Source of the DNA: Salticus scenicus
Lineage: Eukaryota; Arthropoda; Arachnida; Araneae; Salticidae
Assembly (NCBI GenBank): GCA_963930645.1
Contig: CAWVNO010001151.1
Span: 186,001-250,000 of the forward strand
Direction: 5' to 3'
DNA: 64,000 bases
Position 1 is the first letter of the stretch. Every line of letters begins with the position of its first letter. The notes beneath the pieces are model-generated. The model saw nothing but the letters and a program-made list of their open reading frames with translations, was not told the DNA's origin and ran no database searches. The translations under genes and the position numbers were made by a program. Of the stretch, positions 12,801 through 24,920 are shown piece after piece.

Positions 12801-14068
12801 GGAATATATTCTAGTTTCATAATAACATCACCGGGAATTTTGCACGGTGAAACTTTAGGCCCGGGGGGCGTTTTTACGCGGACTTTCGGCAGCCGTCCTA
12901 CGCTCTCAAAATTTTTTTCGCAGTTTCACATGCCCATCTTCAAACGACGATTCCCAAGCAACTAAAAGAGTCTAACTATCGCAATCACTTTCAGAATCTG
13001 CGGAATATATTCTAGTTTCATAAAAAAACCACCGGGAATTTTGCACGGTGAAACTTTAGGCCCGGGGGGCGTTTTTACGCGGACTTTCGGCAGCCGTCCT
13101 GCGCTCTCAAAATTTTTTTCGCAGTTTCACATGCCCATCTTCAAACGACGATTCCCAAGCAACTAAAAGAGTCTAACTATCGCAATAACTTTCAGAATCT
13201 GCGGAATATATTCTAGTTTCATAATAACATCACCGGGAATTTTGCACGGTGAAACTTTTGGCCCGGGGGGCGTTTTTACGCGGACTTTCGGCAGCCGTCC
13301 TGCGCTCTCAAAATTTTTTTCGCAGTTTCACATGCCCATCTTCAAACGACGATTCCCAAGCAACTAAAAGAGTCTAACTATCGCAATCACTTTCAGAATC
13401 TGCGGAATATATTCTAGTTTCATAATAACATCACCGGGAATTTTGCACGGTGAAACTTTTGGCCCGGGGGGTGTTTTTACGCGGACTTTCGGCAGCCGTC
13501 CTGCGCTCTCAAAATTTTTTTCGCAGTTTCACATGCCCATCTTCAAACGACGATTCCCAAGCAACTAAAAGAGTCTAACTATCGCAATCACTTTCAGAAT
13601 CTGCGGAATATATTCTAGTTTCATAATAACATCACCGGGAATTTTGCACGGTGAAACTTTTGGCCCGGGGGGCGTTTTTACGCGGACTTTCGGCAGACGT
13701 CCTACGCTCTCAAAATTTTTTTCGCAGTTTCACATGCCCATCTTCAAACGACGATTCCCAAGCAACTAAAAGAGTCTAACTATCGCAATAACTTTCAGAA
13801 TCTGCGGAATATATTCTAGTTTCATAATAACATCACCGGGAATTTTGCACGGTGAAACTTTTGGCCCGTGGGGCGTTTTTACGCGGACTTTCGGCAGCCG
13901 TCCTGCGCTCTCAAAATTTTTTTCGCAGTTTCACATGCCCATCTTCAAACGACGATTCCCAAGCAACTAAAAGAGTCTAACTATCGCAATAACTTTCAGA
14001 ATCTGCGGAATATATTCTAGTTTCATAATAACATCACCGGGAATTTTGCACGGTGAAACTTTTGGCCC
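6833..14068 (+). repeat. 15-unit (3,015-bp) higher-order block, three partial copies
   Basis: Private changes recur at a 3,015-bp offset (15 x 201): CCCGTGGGG at 7,035 and 10,050, CAAAGGACG at 7,518 and 10,533, CGGAAGCC at 8,066 and 11,081, and CGCAATTTC at 8,300 and 11,315. A third copy carries CGGAAGCC at 12,287, CGCAATTTC at 12,521 and CCCGTGGGG at 13,869. Copy 1 runs about 6,833-9,847. Copy 2 starts at 9,848 but is rearranged after 11,455. The third part (11,858 onward) matches copy 1 from 7,637 at a 4,221-bp offset. GGGGGGTG units (9,245, 9,446, 11,657, 13,466) belong to the same set. This looks like repeated unequal exchange among sister blocks. Confidence 0.88.
11456..11656 (+). repeat. 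Chimeric monomer at a recombination join
   Basis: The front of this unit carries TTTATACG, CCTACG and CACGTG, the W signature. The back carries CAATCAC and TTTTGG and is followed by a GGGGGGTG unit, which is the X signature. In copy 1 of the surrounding block the W unit (8,441) and the X units before GGGGGGTG (9,044 or 9,245) are separate, three or four units apart. The simplest reading is that homologous exchange inside this unit, between about 11,523 and 11,579, deleted the intervening units. The chimera is seen in the sequence, and the mechanism is inferred. Confidence 0.7.
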
Positions 14069-17000
14069 GGGGGGCGTTTTTACGCGGACTTTCGGCAGCC
14101 GTCCTGCGCTCTCAAAATTTTTTTCGCAGTTTCACATGCCCATCTTCAAACGACGATTCCCAAGCAACTAAAAGAGTCTAACTATCGCAATAACTTTCAG
14201 AATCTGCGGAATATATTCTAGTTTCATAATAACATCACCGGGAATTTTGCACGGTGGAACTTTTGGCCCGGGGGGCGTTTTTACGCGGACTTTCGGCAGT
14301 CGTCCTGCGCTCTCAAAATTTTTTTCGCAGTTTCACATGCCCATCTTCAAACGACGATTCCCAAGCAACTAAAAGAGTCTAACTATCGCAATCACTTTCA
14401 GAATCTGCGGAATATATTCTAGTTTCATAATAACATCACCGGGAATTTTGCACGGTGAAACTTTTGGCCCGGGGGGCGTTTTTACGCGGACTTTCGGCAG
14501 CCGTCCTACGCTCTCAAAATTTTTTTCGCAGTTTCACATGCCCATCTTCAAACGACGATTCCCAAGCAACTAAAAGAGTCTAACTATCGCAATAACTTTC
14601 AGAATCTGCGGAATATATTCTAGTTTCATAATAATATCACCGGGAATTTTGCACGGTGAAACTTTTGGCCCGGGGGGCGTTTTTACGCGGACTTTCGGCA
14701 GCCGTCCTGCGCTCTCAAAATTTATTTCGCAGTTTCACATGCCCATCTTCAAACGACGATTCCCAAGCAACTAAAAGAGTCTAACTATCGCAATCACTTT
14801 CAGAATCTGCGGAATATATTCTAGTTTCATAATAACATCACCGGGAATTTTGCACGGTGAAACTTTAGGCCCGGGGGGCGTTTTTACGCGGACTTTCGGC
14901 AGCCGTCTTGCGCTCTCAAAATTTTTTTCGCAGTTTCACATGCCCATCTTCAAACGACGATTCCCAAGCAACTAAAAGAGTCTAACTATCGCAATAACTT
15001 TCAGAATCTGCGGAATATATTCTAGTTTCATAATAACATCACCGGGAATTTTGCACGGTGGAACTTTTGGCCCGGGGGGCGTTTTTACGCGGACTTTCGG
15101 CAGCCGTCCTGCGCTCTCAAAATTTTTTTCGCAGTTTCACATGCCCAACTTCAAACGACGATTCCCAAGCAACTAAAAGAGTCTAACTATCGCAATCACT
15201 TTCAGAATCTGCGGAATATATTCTAGTTTCATAATAACATCACCGGGAATTTTGCACGGTGAAACTTTTGGCCCGGGGGGCGTTTTTACGCGGACTTTCG
15301 GCAGCCGTCCTACGCTCTCAAAATTTTTTTCGCAGTTTCACATGCCCATCTTCAAACGACGATTCCCAAGCAACTAAAAGAGTCTAACTATCGCAATAAC
15401 TTTCAGAATCTGCGGAATATATTCTAGTTTCATAATAACATCACCGGGAATTTTGCACGGTGAAACTTTTGGCCCGGGGGGCGTTTTTACGCGGACTTTC
15501 GGCAGCCGTCCTGCGCTCTCAAAATTTATTTCGCAGTTTCACATGCCCATCTTCAAACGACGATTCCCAAGCAACTAAAAGAGTCTAACTATCGCAATCA
15601 CTTTCAGAATCTGCGGAATATATTCTAGTTTCATAATAACATCACCGGGAATTTTGCACGGTGAAACTTTAGGCCCGGGGGGCGTTTTTACGCGGACTTT
15701 CGGCAGCCGTCTTGCGCTCTCAAAATTTTTTTCGCAGTTTCACATGCCCATCTTCAAACGACGATTCCCAAGCAACTAAAAGAATCTAACTATCGCAATA
15801 ACTTTCAGAATCTGCGGAATATATTCTAGTTTCATAATAACATCACCGGGAATTTTGCACGGTGAAACTTTTGGCCCGGGGGGCGTTTTTACGCGGACTT
15901 TCGGCAGCCGTCCTGCGCTCTCAAAATTTTTTTTGCAGTTTCACATGCCCATCTTCAAACGACGATTCCCAAGCAACTAAAAGAGTCTAACTATCGCAAT
16001 CACTTTCAGAATCTGCGGAATATATTCTAGTTTCATAATAACATCACCGGGAATTTTGCACGGTGAAACTTTAGGCCCGGGGGGCGTTTATACGCGGACT
16101 TTCGGCAGCCGTCCTACGCTCTCAAAATTTTTTTCGCAGTTTCACGTGCCCATCTTCAAACGACGATTCCCAAGCAACTAAAAGAGTCTAACTATCGCAA
16201 TAACTTTCAGAATCTGCGGAATATATTCTAGTTTCATAATAACATCACCGGGAATTTTGCACGGTGAAACTTTAGGCCCGGGGGGCGTTTTTACGCGGAC
16301 TTTCGGCAGCCGTCCTACGCTCTCAAAATTTTTTTCGCAGTTTCACATGCCCATCTTCAAACGACGATTCCCAAGCAACTAAAAGAGTCTAACTATCGCA
16401 ATCACTTTCAGAATCTGCGGAATATATTCTAGTTTCATAAAAAAACCACCGGGAATTTTGCACGGTGAAACTTTAGGCCCGGGGGGCGTTTTTACGCGGA
16501 CTTTCGGCAGCCGTCCTGCGCTCTCAAAATTTTTTTCGCAGTTTCACATGCCCATCTTCAAACGACGATTCCCAAGCAACTAAAAGAGTCTAACTATCGC
16601 AATAACTTTCAGAATCTGCGGAATATATTCTAGTTTCATAATAACATCACCGGGAATTTTGCACGGTGAAACTTTTGGCCCGGGGGGCGTTTTTACGCGG
16701 ACTTTCGGCAGCCGTCCTGCGCTCTCAAAATTTTTTTCGCTGTTTCACATGCCCATCTTCAAACGACGATTCCCAAGCAACTAAAAGAGTCTAACTATCG
16801 CAATCACTTTCAGAATCTGCGGAATATATTCTAGTTTCATAATAACATCACCGGGAATTTTGCACGGTGAAACTTTAGGCCCGGGGGGCGTTTTTACGCG
16901 GACTTTCGGCAGCCGTCCTACGCTCTCAAAATTTTTTTCGCAGTTCCACATGCCCATCTTCAAACGACGATTCCCAAGCAACTAAAAGAGTCTAACTATC

Positions 17001-20000
17001 GCAATCACTTTCAGATTCTGCGGAATATATTCTAGTTTCATAAAAAAACCACCGGGAATTTTGCACGGTGAAACTTTAGGCCCGGGGGGCGTTTTTACGC
17101 GGACTTTCGGCAGCCGTCCTGCGCTCTCAAAATTTTTTTCGCAGTTTCACATGCCCATCTTCAAACGACGATTCCCAAGCAACTAAAAGAGTCTAACTAT
17201 CGCAATAACTTTCAGAATCTGCGGAATATATTCTAGTTTCATAATAACATCACCGGGAATTTTGCACGGTGAAACTTTTGGCCCGGGGGGCGTTTTTACG
17301 CGGACTTTCGGCAGCCGTCCTGCGCTCTCAAAATTTTTTTCGCAGTTTCACATGCCCATCTTCAAACGACGATTCCCAAGCAACTAAAAGAGTCTAACTA
17401 TCGCAATCACTTTCAGAATCTGCGGAATATATTCTAGTTTCATAATAACATCACCGGGAATTTTGCACGGTGAAACTTTAGGCCCGGGGGGCGTTTTTAC
17501 GCGGACTTTCGGCAGCCGTCTTGCGCTCTCAAAATTTTTTTCGCAGTTTCACATGCCCATCTTCAAACGACGATTCCCAAGCAACTAAAAGAGTCTAACT
17601 ATCGCAATAACTTTCAGAATCTGCGGAATATATTCTAGTTTCATAATAACATCACCGGGAATTTTGCACGGTGAAACTTTTGGCCCGGGGGGCGTTTTTA
17701 CGCGGACTTTCGGCAGCCGTCCTGCGCTCTCAAAATTTTTTTCGCAGTTTCACATGCCCATCTTCAAACGACGATTCCCAAGCAACTAAAAGAGTCTAAC
17801 TATCGCAATCACTTTCAGAATCTGCGGAATATATTCTAGTTTCATAATAACATCACCGGGAATTTTGCACGGTGAAACTTTAGGCCCGGGGGGCGTTTTT
17901 ACGCGGACTTTCGGCAGCCGTCCTACGCTCTCAAAATTTTTTTCGCAGTTTCACATGCCCATCTTCAAACGACGATTCCCAAGCAACTAAAAGAGTCTAA
18001 CTATCGCAATAACTTTCAGAATCTGCGGAATATATTCTAGTTTCATAATAACATCACCGGGAATTTTGCACGGTGAAACTTTTGGCCCGGGGGGCGTTTT
18101 TACGCGGACTTTCGGCAGCCGTCCTGCGCTCTTAAAATTTTTTTCGCAGTTTCACATGCCCATCTTCAAACGACGATTCCCAAGCAACTAAAAGAGTCTA
18201 ACTATCGCAATCACTTTCAGAATCTGCGGAATATATTCTAGTTTCATAATAACATCACCGGGAATTTTGCACGGTGAAACTTTAGGCCCGGGGGGCGTTT
18301 TTACGCGGACTTTCGGCAGCCGTCCTACGCTCTCAAAATTTTTTTCGCAGTTTCACATGCCCATCTTCAAACGACGATTCCCAAGCAACTAAAAGAGTCT
18401 AACTATCGCAATCACTTTCAGAATCTGCGGAATATATTCTAGTTTCATAAAAAAACCACCGGGAATTTTGCACGGTGAAACTTTAGGCCCGGGGGGCGTT
18501 TTTACGCGGACTTTCGGCAGCCGTCCTGCGCTCTCAAAATTTTTTTCGCAGTTTCACATGCCCATCTTCAAACGACGATTCCCAAGCAACTAAAAGAGTC
18601 TAACTATCGCAATCACTTTCAGAATCTGCGGAATATATTCTAGTTTCATAATAACATCACCGGGAATTTTGCACGGTGAAACTTTAGGCCCGGGGGGCGT
18701 TTTTACGCGGACTTTCGGCAGCCGTCCTACGCTCTCAAAATTTTTTTCGCAGTTTCACATGCCCATCTTCAAACGACGATTCCCAAGCAACTAAAAGAGT
18801 CTAACTATCGCAATCACTTTCAGAATCTGCGGAATATATTCTAGTTTCATAAAAAAACCACCGGGAATTTTGCACGGTGAAACTTTAGGCCCGGGGGGCG
18901 TTTTTACGCGGACTTTCGGCAGCCGTCCTGCGCTCTCAAAATTTTTTTCGCAGTTTCACATGCCCATCTTCAAACGACGATTCCCAAGCAACTAAAAGAG
19001 TCTAACTATCGCAATAACTTTCAGAATCTGCGGAATATATTCTAGTTTCATAATAACATCACCGGGAATTTTGCACGGTGAAACTTTTGGCCCGGGGGGC
19101 GTTTTTACGCGGACTTTCGGCAGCCGTCCTACGCTCTCAAAATTTTTTTCGCAGTTTCACATGCCCATCTTCAAACGACGATTCCCAAGCAACTAAAAGA
19201 GTCTAACTATCGCAATAACTTTCAGAATCTGCGGAATATATTCTAGTTTCATAATAACATCACCGGGAATTTTGCACGGTGAAACTTTTGGCCCGGGGGG
19301 CGTTTTTACGCGGACTTTCGGCAGCCGTCCTGCGCTCTCAAAATTTATTTCGCAGTTTCACATGCCCATCTTCAAACGACGATTCCCAAGCAACTAAAAG
19401 AGTCTAACTATCGCAATCACTTTCACAATCTGCGGAATATATTCTAGTTTCATAATAACATCACCGGGAATTTTGCACGGTGAAACTTTAGGCCCGGGGG
19501 GCGTTTTTACGCGGACTTTCGGCAGCCGTCTTGCGCTCTCAAAATTTTTTTCGCAGTTTCACATGCCCATCTTCAAACGACGATTCCCAAGCAACTAAAA
19601 GAATCTAACTATCGCAATAACTTTCAGAATCTGCGGAATATATTCTAGTTTCATAATAACATCACCGGGAATTTTGCACGGTGAAACTTTTGGCCCGGGG
19701 GGCGTTTTTACGCGGACTTTCGGCAGCCGTCCTGCGCTCTCAAAATTTTTTTCGCAGTTTCACATGCCCATCTTCAAACGACGATTCCCAAGCAACTAAA
19801 AGAGTCTAACTATCGCAATCACTTTCAGAATCTGCGGAATATATTCTAGTTTCATAATAACATCACCGGGAATTTTGCACGGTGAAACTTTAGGCCCGGG
19901 GGGCGTTTTTACGCGGACTTTCGGCAGCCGTCTTGCGCTCTCAAAATTTTTTTCGCAGTTTCACATGCCCATCTTCAAACGACGATTCCCAAGCAACTAA

Positions 20001-20500
20001 AAGAGTCTAACTATCGCAATAACTTTCAGAATCTGCGGAATATATTCTAGTTTCATAATAACATCACCGGGAATTTTGCACGGTGAAACTTTTGGCCCGG
20101 GGGGCGTTTTTACGCGGACTTTCGGCAGCCGTCCTGCGCTCTCAAAATTTTTTTCGCAGTTTCACATGCCCATCTTCAAACGACGATTCCCAAGCAACTA
20201 AAAGAGTCTAACTATCGCAATCACTTTCAGAATCTGCGGAATATATTCTAGTTTCATAATAACATCACCGGGAATTTTGCACGGTGAAACTTTAGGCCCG
20301 GGGGGCGTTTTTACGCGGACTTTCGGCAGCCGTCCTACGCTCTCAAAATTCTTTTCGCAGTTTCACATGCCCATCTTCAAACGACGATTCCCAAGCAACT
20401 AAAAGAGTCTAACTATCGCAATAACTTTCAGAATCTGCGGAATATATTCTAGTTTCATAATAACATCACCGGGAATTTTGCACGGTGAAACTTTTGGCCC
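14069..20500 (+). repeat. Forward array segment with several 7-unit higher-order repeat fragments
   Basis: Unit order from 14,069 is Q, X, R, S, t, X, R, S, U, V, W, P, Q, V, P, Q, V, t, V, R, V, P, V, P, Q, R, S, U, V, t, V, then a CCTACG/CAATAAC unit with TTCTTTTCG at 20,300. Two consecutive R-S-U/t runs (14,471-15,073 and 15,275-15,877) share TTTATTTCG. GGTGGAAC occurs at two units (about 14,257 and 15,058). The stretch 16,883-19,294 (P-Q-V-t-V-R-V-P-V-P-Q-R) is the best visible counterpart of the inverted block at the right of the window. A TTCCAC substitution near 16,945 removes a minus-strand TGA and so opens a 66-codon frame, a by-product of the repeat. Confidence 0.85.
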
Positions 20501-21704
20501 GGGGGGCGTTTTTACGCGGACTTTCGGTAGCCGTCCTGCGCTCTCAAAATTTTTTTCGCAGTTTCACATGCCCATCTTCAAACGACAATTCCCAAGCAAC
20601 TAAAAGAGTCTAACTATCGCAATCACTTTCAGAATCTGCGGAATATATTCTAGTTTCATAATAACATCACCGGGAATTTTGCACGGTGAAACTTTAGGCC
20701 CGGGGGGCGTTTTTACGCGGACTTTCGGCAGCCGTCCTACGCTCTCAAAATTTTTTTCGCAGTTTCACATGCCCATCTTCAAACGACGATTCCCAAGCAA
20801 CTAAAAGAGTCTAACTATCGCAATCACTTTCAGAATCTGCGGAATATATTCTAGTTTCATAATAACATCACCGGGAATTTTGCACGGTGAAACTTTTGGC
20901 CTGGGGGGCGTTTTACGCGGACTTTCGGCAGCCGTCCTGCGCTCTCAAAATTTTTTTCGCAGTTTCACATGCCCATCTTCAAACGACGATTCCCAAGCAA
21001 CTAAAAGAGTCTAACTATCGCAATCACTTTCAGAATCTGCGGAATATATTCTAGTTTCATAATAACATCACCGGGAATTTTGCACGGTGAAACTTTTGGC
21101 CCGGGGGGCGTTTTTACGCGGACTTTCGGTAGCCGTCCTGCGCTCTCAAAATTTTTTTCGCAGTTTCACATGCCCATCTTCAAACGACAATTCCCAAGCA
21201 ACTAAAAGAGTCTAACTATCGCAATCACTTTCAGAATCTGCGGAATATATTCTAGTTTCATAATAACATCACCGGGAATTTTGCACGGTGAAACTTTAGG
21301 CCCGGGGGGCGTTTTTACGCGGACTTTCGGCAGCCGTCCTACGCTCTCAAAATTTTTTTCGCAGTTTCACATGCCCATCTTCAAACGACGATTCCCAAGC
21401 AACTAAAAGAGTCTAACTATCGCAATAACTTTCAGAATCTGCGGAATATATTCTAGTTTCATAATAACATCACCGGGAATTTTGCACGGTGAAACTTTTG
21501 GCCTGGGGGGCGTTTTACGCGGACTTTCGGCAGCCGTCCTGCGCTCTCAAAATTTTTTTCGCAGTTTCACATGCCCATCTTCAAACGACGATTCCCAAGC
21601 AACTAAAAGAGTCTAACTATCGCAATCACTTTCAGAATCTGCGGAATATATTCTAGTTTCATAATAACATCACCGGGAATTTTGCACGGTGAAACTTTTG
21701 GCCT
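20501..21704 (+). repeat. Tandem pair of 602-bp three-unit blocks
   Basis: Block 1 (20,501-21,102) and block 2 (21,103-21,704) each contain a unit with CGGTAGCC and CGACAATTCC, a CCTACG unit ending TTTTGGCCTGG, and a 200-bp unit with GCGTTTTACGC (one T fewer). CGACAATTCC recurs 602 bp apart, which is three units minus the missing base. The blocks differ at the CAATCAC/CAATAAC site of the middle unit and at the end of the third unit. A further copy of the 200-bp unit follows at 21,705. Confidence 0.85.
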
Positions 21705-22306
21705 GGGGGGCGTTTTACGCGGACTTTCGGCAGCCGTCCTGCGCTCTCAAAATTTTTTTCGCAGTTTCACATGCCCATCTTCAAACGACGATTCCCAAGC
21801 AACTAAAAGAGTCTAACTATCGCAATCACTTTCAGAATCTGCGGAATATATTCTAGTTTCATAATAACATCACCGGGAATTTTGCACGGTGAAACTTTAG
21901 GCCCGGGGGGCGTTTTTACGGGGACTTTCGGCAGCCGTCCTACGCTCTCAAAATTTTTTTCGCAGTTTCACATGCCCATCTTCAAACGACGATTCCCAAG
22001 CAACTAAAAGAGTCTAACTATCGCAATCACTTTCAGAATCTGCGGAATATATTCTAGTTTCATAAAAAAACCACCGGGAATTTTGCACGGTGAAACTTTA
22101 GGCCCGGGGGGCGTTTTTACGCGGACTTTCGGCAGCCGTCCTGCGCTCTCAAAATTTTTTTCGCAGTTTCACATGCCCATCTTCAAACGACGATTCCCAA
22201 GCAACTAAAAGAGTCTAACTATCGCAATCACTTTCAGAATCTGCGGAATATATTCTAGTTTCATAATAACATCACCGGGAATTTTGCACGGTGAAACTTT
22301 AGGTCC

Positions 22307-23713
22307 GGGGGGCGTTTTTACGCGGACTTTCGGCAGCCGTCCTACGCTCTCAAAATTTTTTTCGCAGTTTCACATGCCCATCTTCAAACGACGATTCCCA
22401 AGCAACTAAAAGAGTCTAACTATCGCAATCACTTTCAGAATCTGCGGAATATATTCTAGTTTCATAAAAAAACCACCGGGAATTTTGCACGGTGAAACTT
22501 TAGGCCCGGGGGGCGTTTTTACGCGGACTTTCGGCAGCCGTCCTGCGCTCTCAAAATTTTTTTCGCAGTTTCACATGCCCATCTTCAAACGACGATTCCC
22601 AAGCAACTAAAAGAGTCTAACTATCGCAATAACTTTCAGAATCTGCGGAATATATTCTAGTTTCATAATAACATCACCGGGAATTTTGCACGGTGAAACT
22701 TTTGGCCCGGGGGGCGTTTTTACGCGGACTTTCGGCAGCCGTCCTACGCTCTCAAAATTTTTTTCGCAGTTTCACATGCCCATCTTCAAACGACGATTCC
22801 CAAGCAACTAAAAGAGTCTAACTATCGCAATAACTTTCAGAATCTGCGGAATATATTCTAGTTTCATAATAACATCACCGGGAATTTTGCACGGTGAAAC
22901 TTTTGGCCCGGGGGGCGTTTAAACGCGGACTTTCGGCAGCCGTCCTGCGCTCTCAAAATTTATTTCGCAGTTTCACATGCCCATCTTCAAACGACGATTC
23001 CCAAGCAACTAAAAGAGTCTAACTATCGCAATCACTTTCAGAATCTGCGGAATATATTCTAGTTTCATAATAACATCACCGGGAATTTTGCACGGTGAAA
23101 CTTTAGGCCCGGGGGGCGTTTTTACGCGGACTTTCGGCAGCCGTCTTGCGCTCTCAAAATTTTTTTCGCAGTTTCACATGCCCATCTTCAAACGACGATT
23201 CCCAAGCAACTAAAAGAATCTAACTATCGCAATAACTTTCAGAATCTGCGGAATATATTCTAGTTTCATAATAACATCACCGGGAATTTTGCACGGTGAA
23301 ACTTTTGGCCCGGGGGGCGTTTTTACGCGGACTTTCGGCAGCCGTCCTGCGCTCTCAAAATTTTTTTCGCAGTTTCACATGCCCATCTTTAAACGACGAT
23401 TCCCAAGCAACTAAAAGAGTCTAACTATCGCAATCACTTTCAGAATCTGCGGAATATATTCTAGTTTCATAATAACATCACCGGGAATTTTGCACGGTGA
23501 AACTTTAGGCCCGAGGGGCGTTTATACGCGGACTTTCGGCAGCCGTCCTACGCTCTCAAAATTTTTTTCGCAGTTTCACGTGCCCATCTTCAAACGACGA
23601 TTCCCAAGCAACTAAAAGAGTCTAACTATCGCAATAACTTTCAGAATCTGCGGAATATATTCTAGTTTCATAATAACATCACCGGGAATTTTGCACGGTG
23701 AAACTTTAGGCCC
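22307..23713 (+). repeat. 7-unit higher-order repeat P-Q-R-S-U-V-W, second full copy
   Basis: Units at 22,307, 22,508, 22,709, 22,910, 23,111, 23,312 and 23,513 have the same ordered states as 403-1809. Private changes here are TTTAAACG at the start of the S unit, CTTTAAACG in the V unit and CCCGAGGGG at the start of the W unit. It is followed by P-Q-V-W-P-Q-V, as at 1810-2412. The P unit at 24,518 is the only 202-bp unit seen, with one extra A in the AAAAAACC tract. Confidence 0.85.
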
Positions 23714-24920
23714 GGGGGGCGTTTTTACGCGGACTTTCGGCAGCCGTCCTACGCTCTCAAAATTTTTTTCGCAGTTTCACATGCCCATCTTCAAACGACG
23801 ATTCCCAAGCAACTAAAAGAGTCTAACTATCGCAATCACTTTCAGAATCTGCGGAATATATTCTAGTTTCATAAAAAAAACACCGGGAATTTTGCACGGT
23901 GAAACTTTAGGCCCGGGGGGCGTTTTTACGCGGACTTTCGGCAGCCGTCCTGCGCTCTCAAAATTTTTTTCGCAGTTTCACATGCCCATCTTCAAACGAC
24001 GATTCCCAAGCAACTAAAAGAGTCTAACTATCGCAATAACTTTCAGAATCTGCGGAATATATTCTAGTTTCATAATAACATCACCGGGAATTTTGCACGG
24101 TGAAACTTTTGGCCCGGGGGGCGTTTTTACGCGGACTTTCGGCAGCCGTCCTGCGCTCTCAAAATTTTTTTCGCAGTTTCACATGCCCATCTTCAAACGA
24201 CGATTCCCAAGCAACTAAAAGAGTCTAACTATCGCAATCACTTTCAGAATCTGCGGAATATATTCTAGTTTCATAATAACATCACCGGGAATTTTGCACG
24301 GTGAAACTTTAGGCCCGGGGGGCGTTTATACGCGGACTTTCGGCAGCCGTCCTACGCTCTCAAAATTTTTTTCGCAGTTTCACGTGCCCATCTTCAAACG
24401 ACGATTCCCAAGCAACTAAAAGAGTCTAACTATCGCAATAACTTTCAGAATCTGCGGAATATATTCTAGTTTCATAATAACATCACCGGGAATTTTGCAC
24501 GGTGAAACTTTAGGCCCGGGGGGCGTTTTTACGCGGACTTTCGGCAGCCGTCCTACGCTCTCAAAATTTTTTTCGCAGTTTCACATGCCCATCTTCAAAC
24601 GACGATTCCCAAGCAACTAAAAGAGTCTAACTATCGCAATCACTTTCAGAATCTGCGGAATATATTCTAGTTTCATAAAAAAAACCACCGGGAATTTTGC
24701 ACGGTGAAACTTTAGGCCCGGGGGGCGTTTTTACGCGGACTTTCGGCAGCCGTCCTGCGCTCTCAAAATTTTTTTCGCAGTTTCACATGCCCATCTTCAA
24801 ACGACGATTCCCAAGCAACTAAAAGAGTCTAACTATCGCAATAACTTTCAGAATCTGCGGAATATATTCTAGTTTCATAATAACATCACCGGGAATTTTG
24901 CACGGTGAAACTTTTGGCCC

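Noticed and set aside
16781..16981. 66-codon minus-strand open frame
   Set aside because: It needs a TTG start, and it is open only because a single T-to-C change near 16,945 turns the usual minus-strand TGA into TGG. It is a satellite unit.
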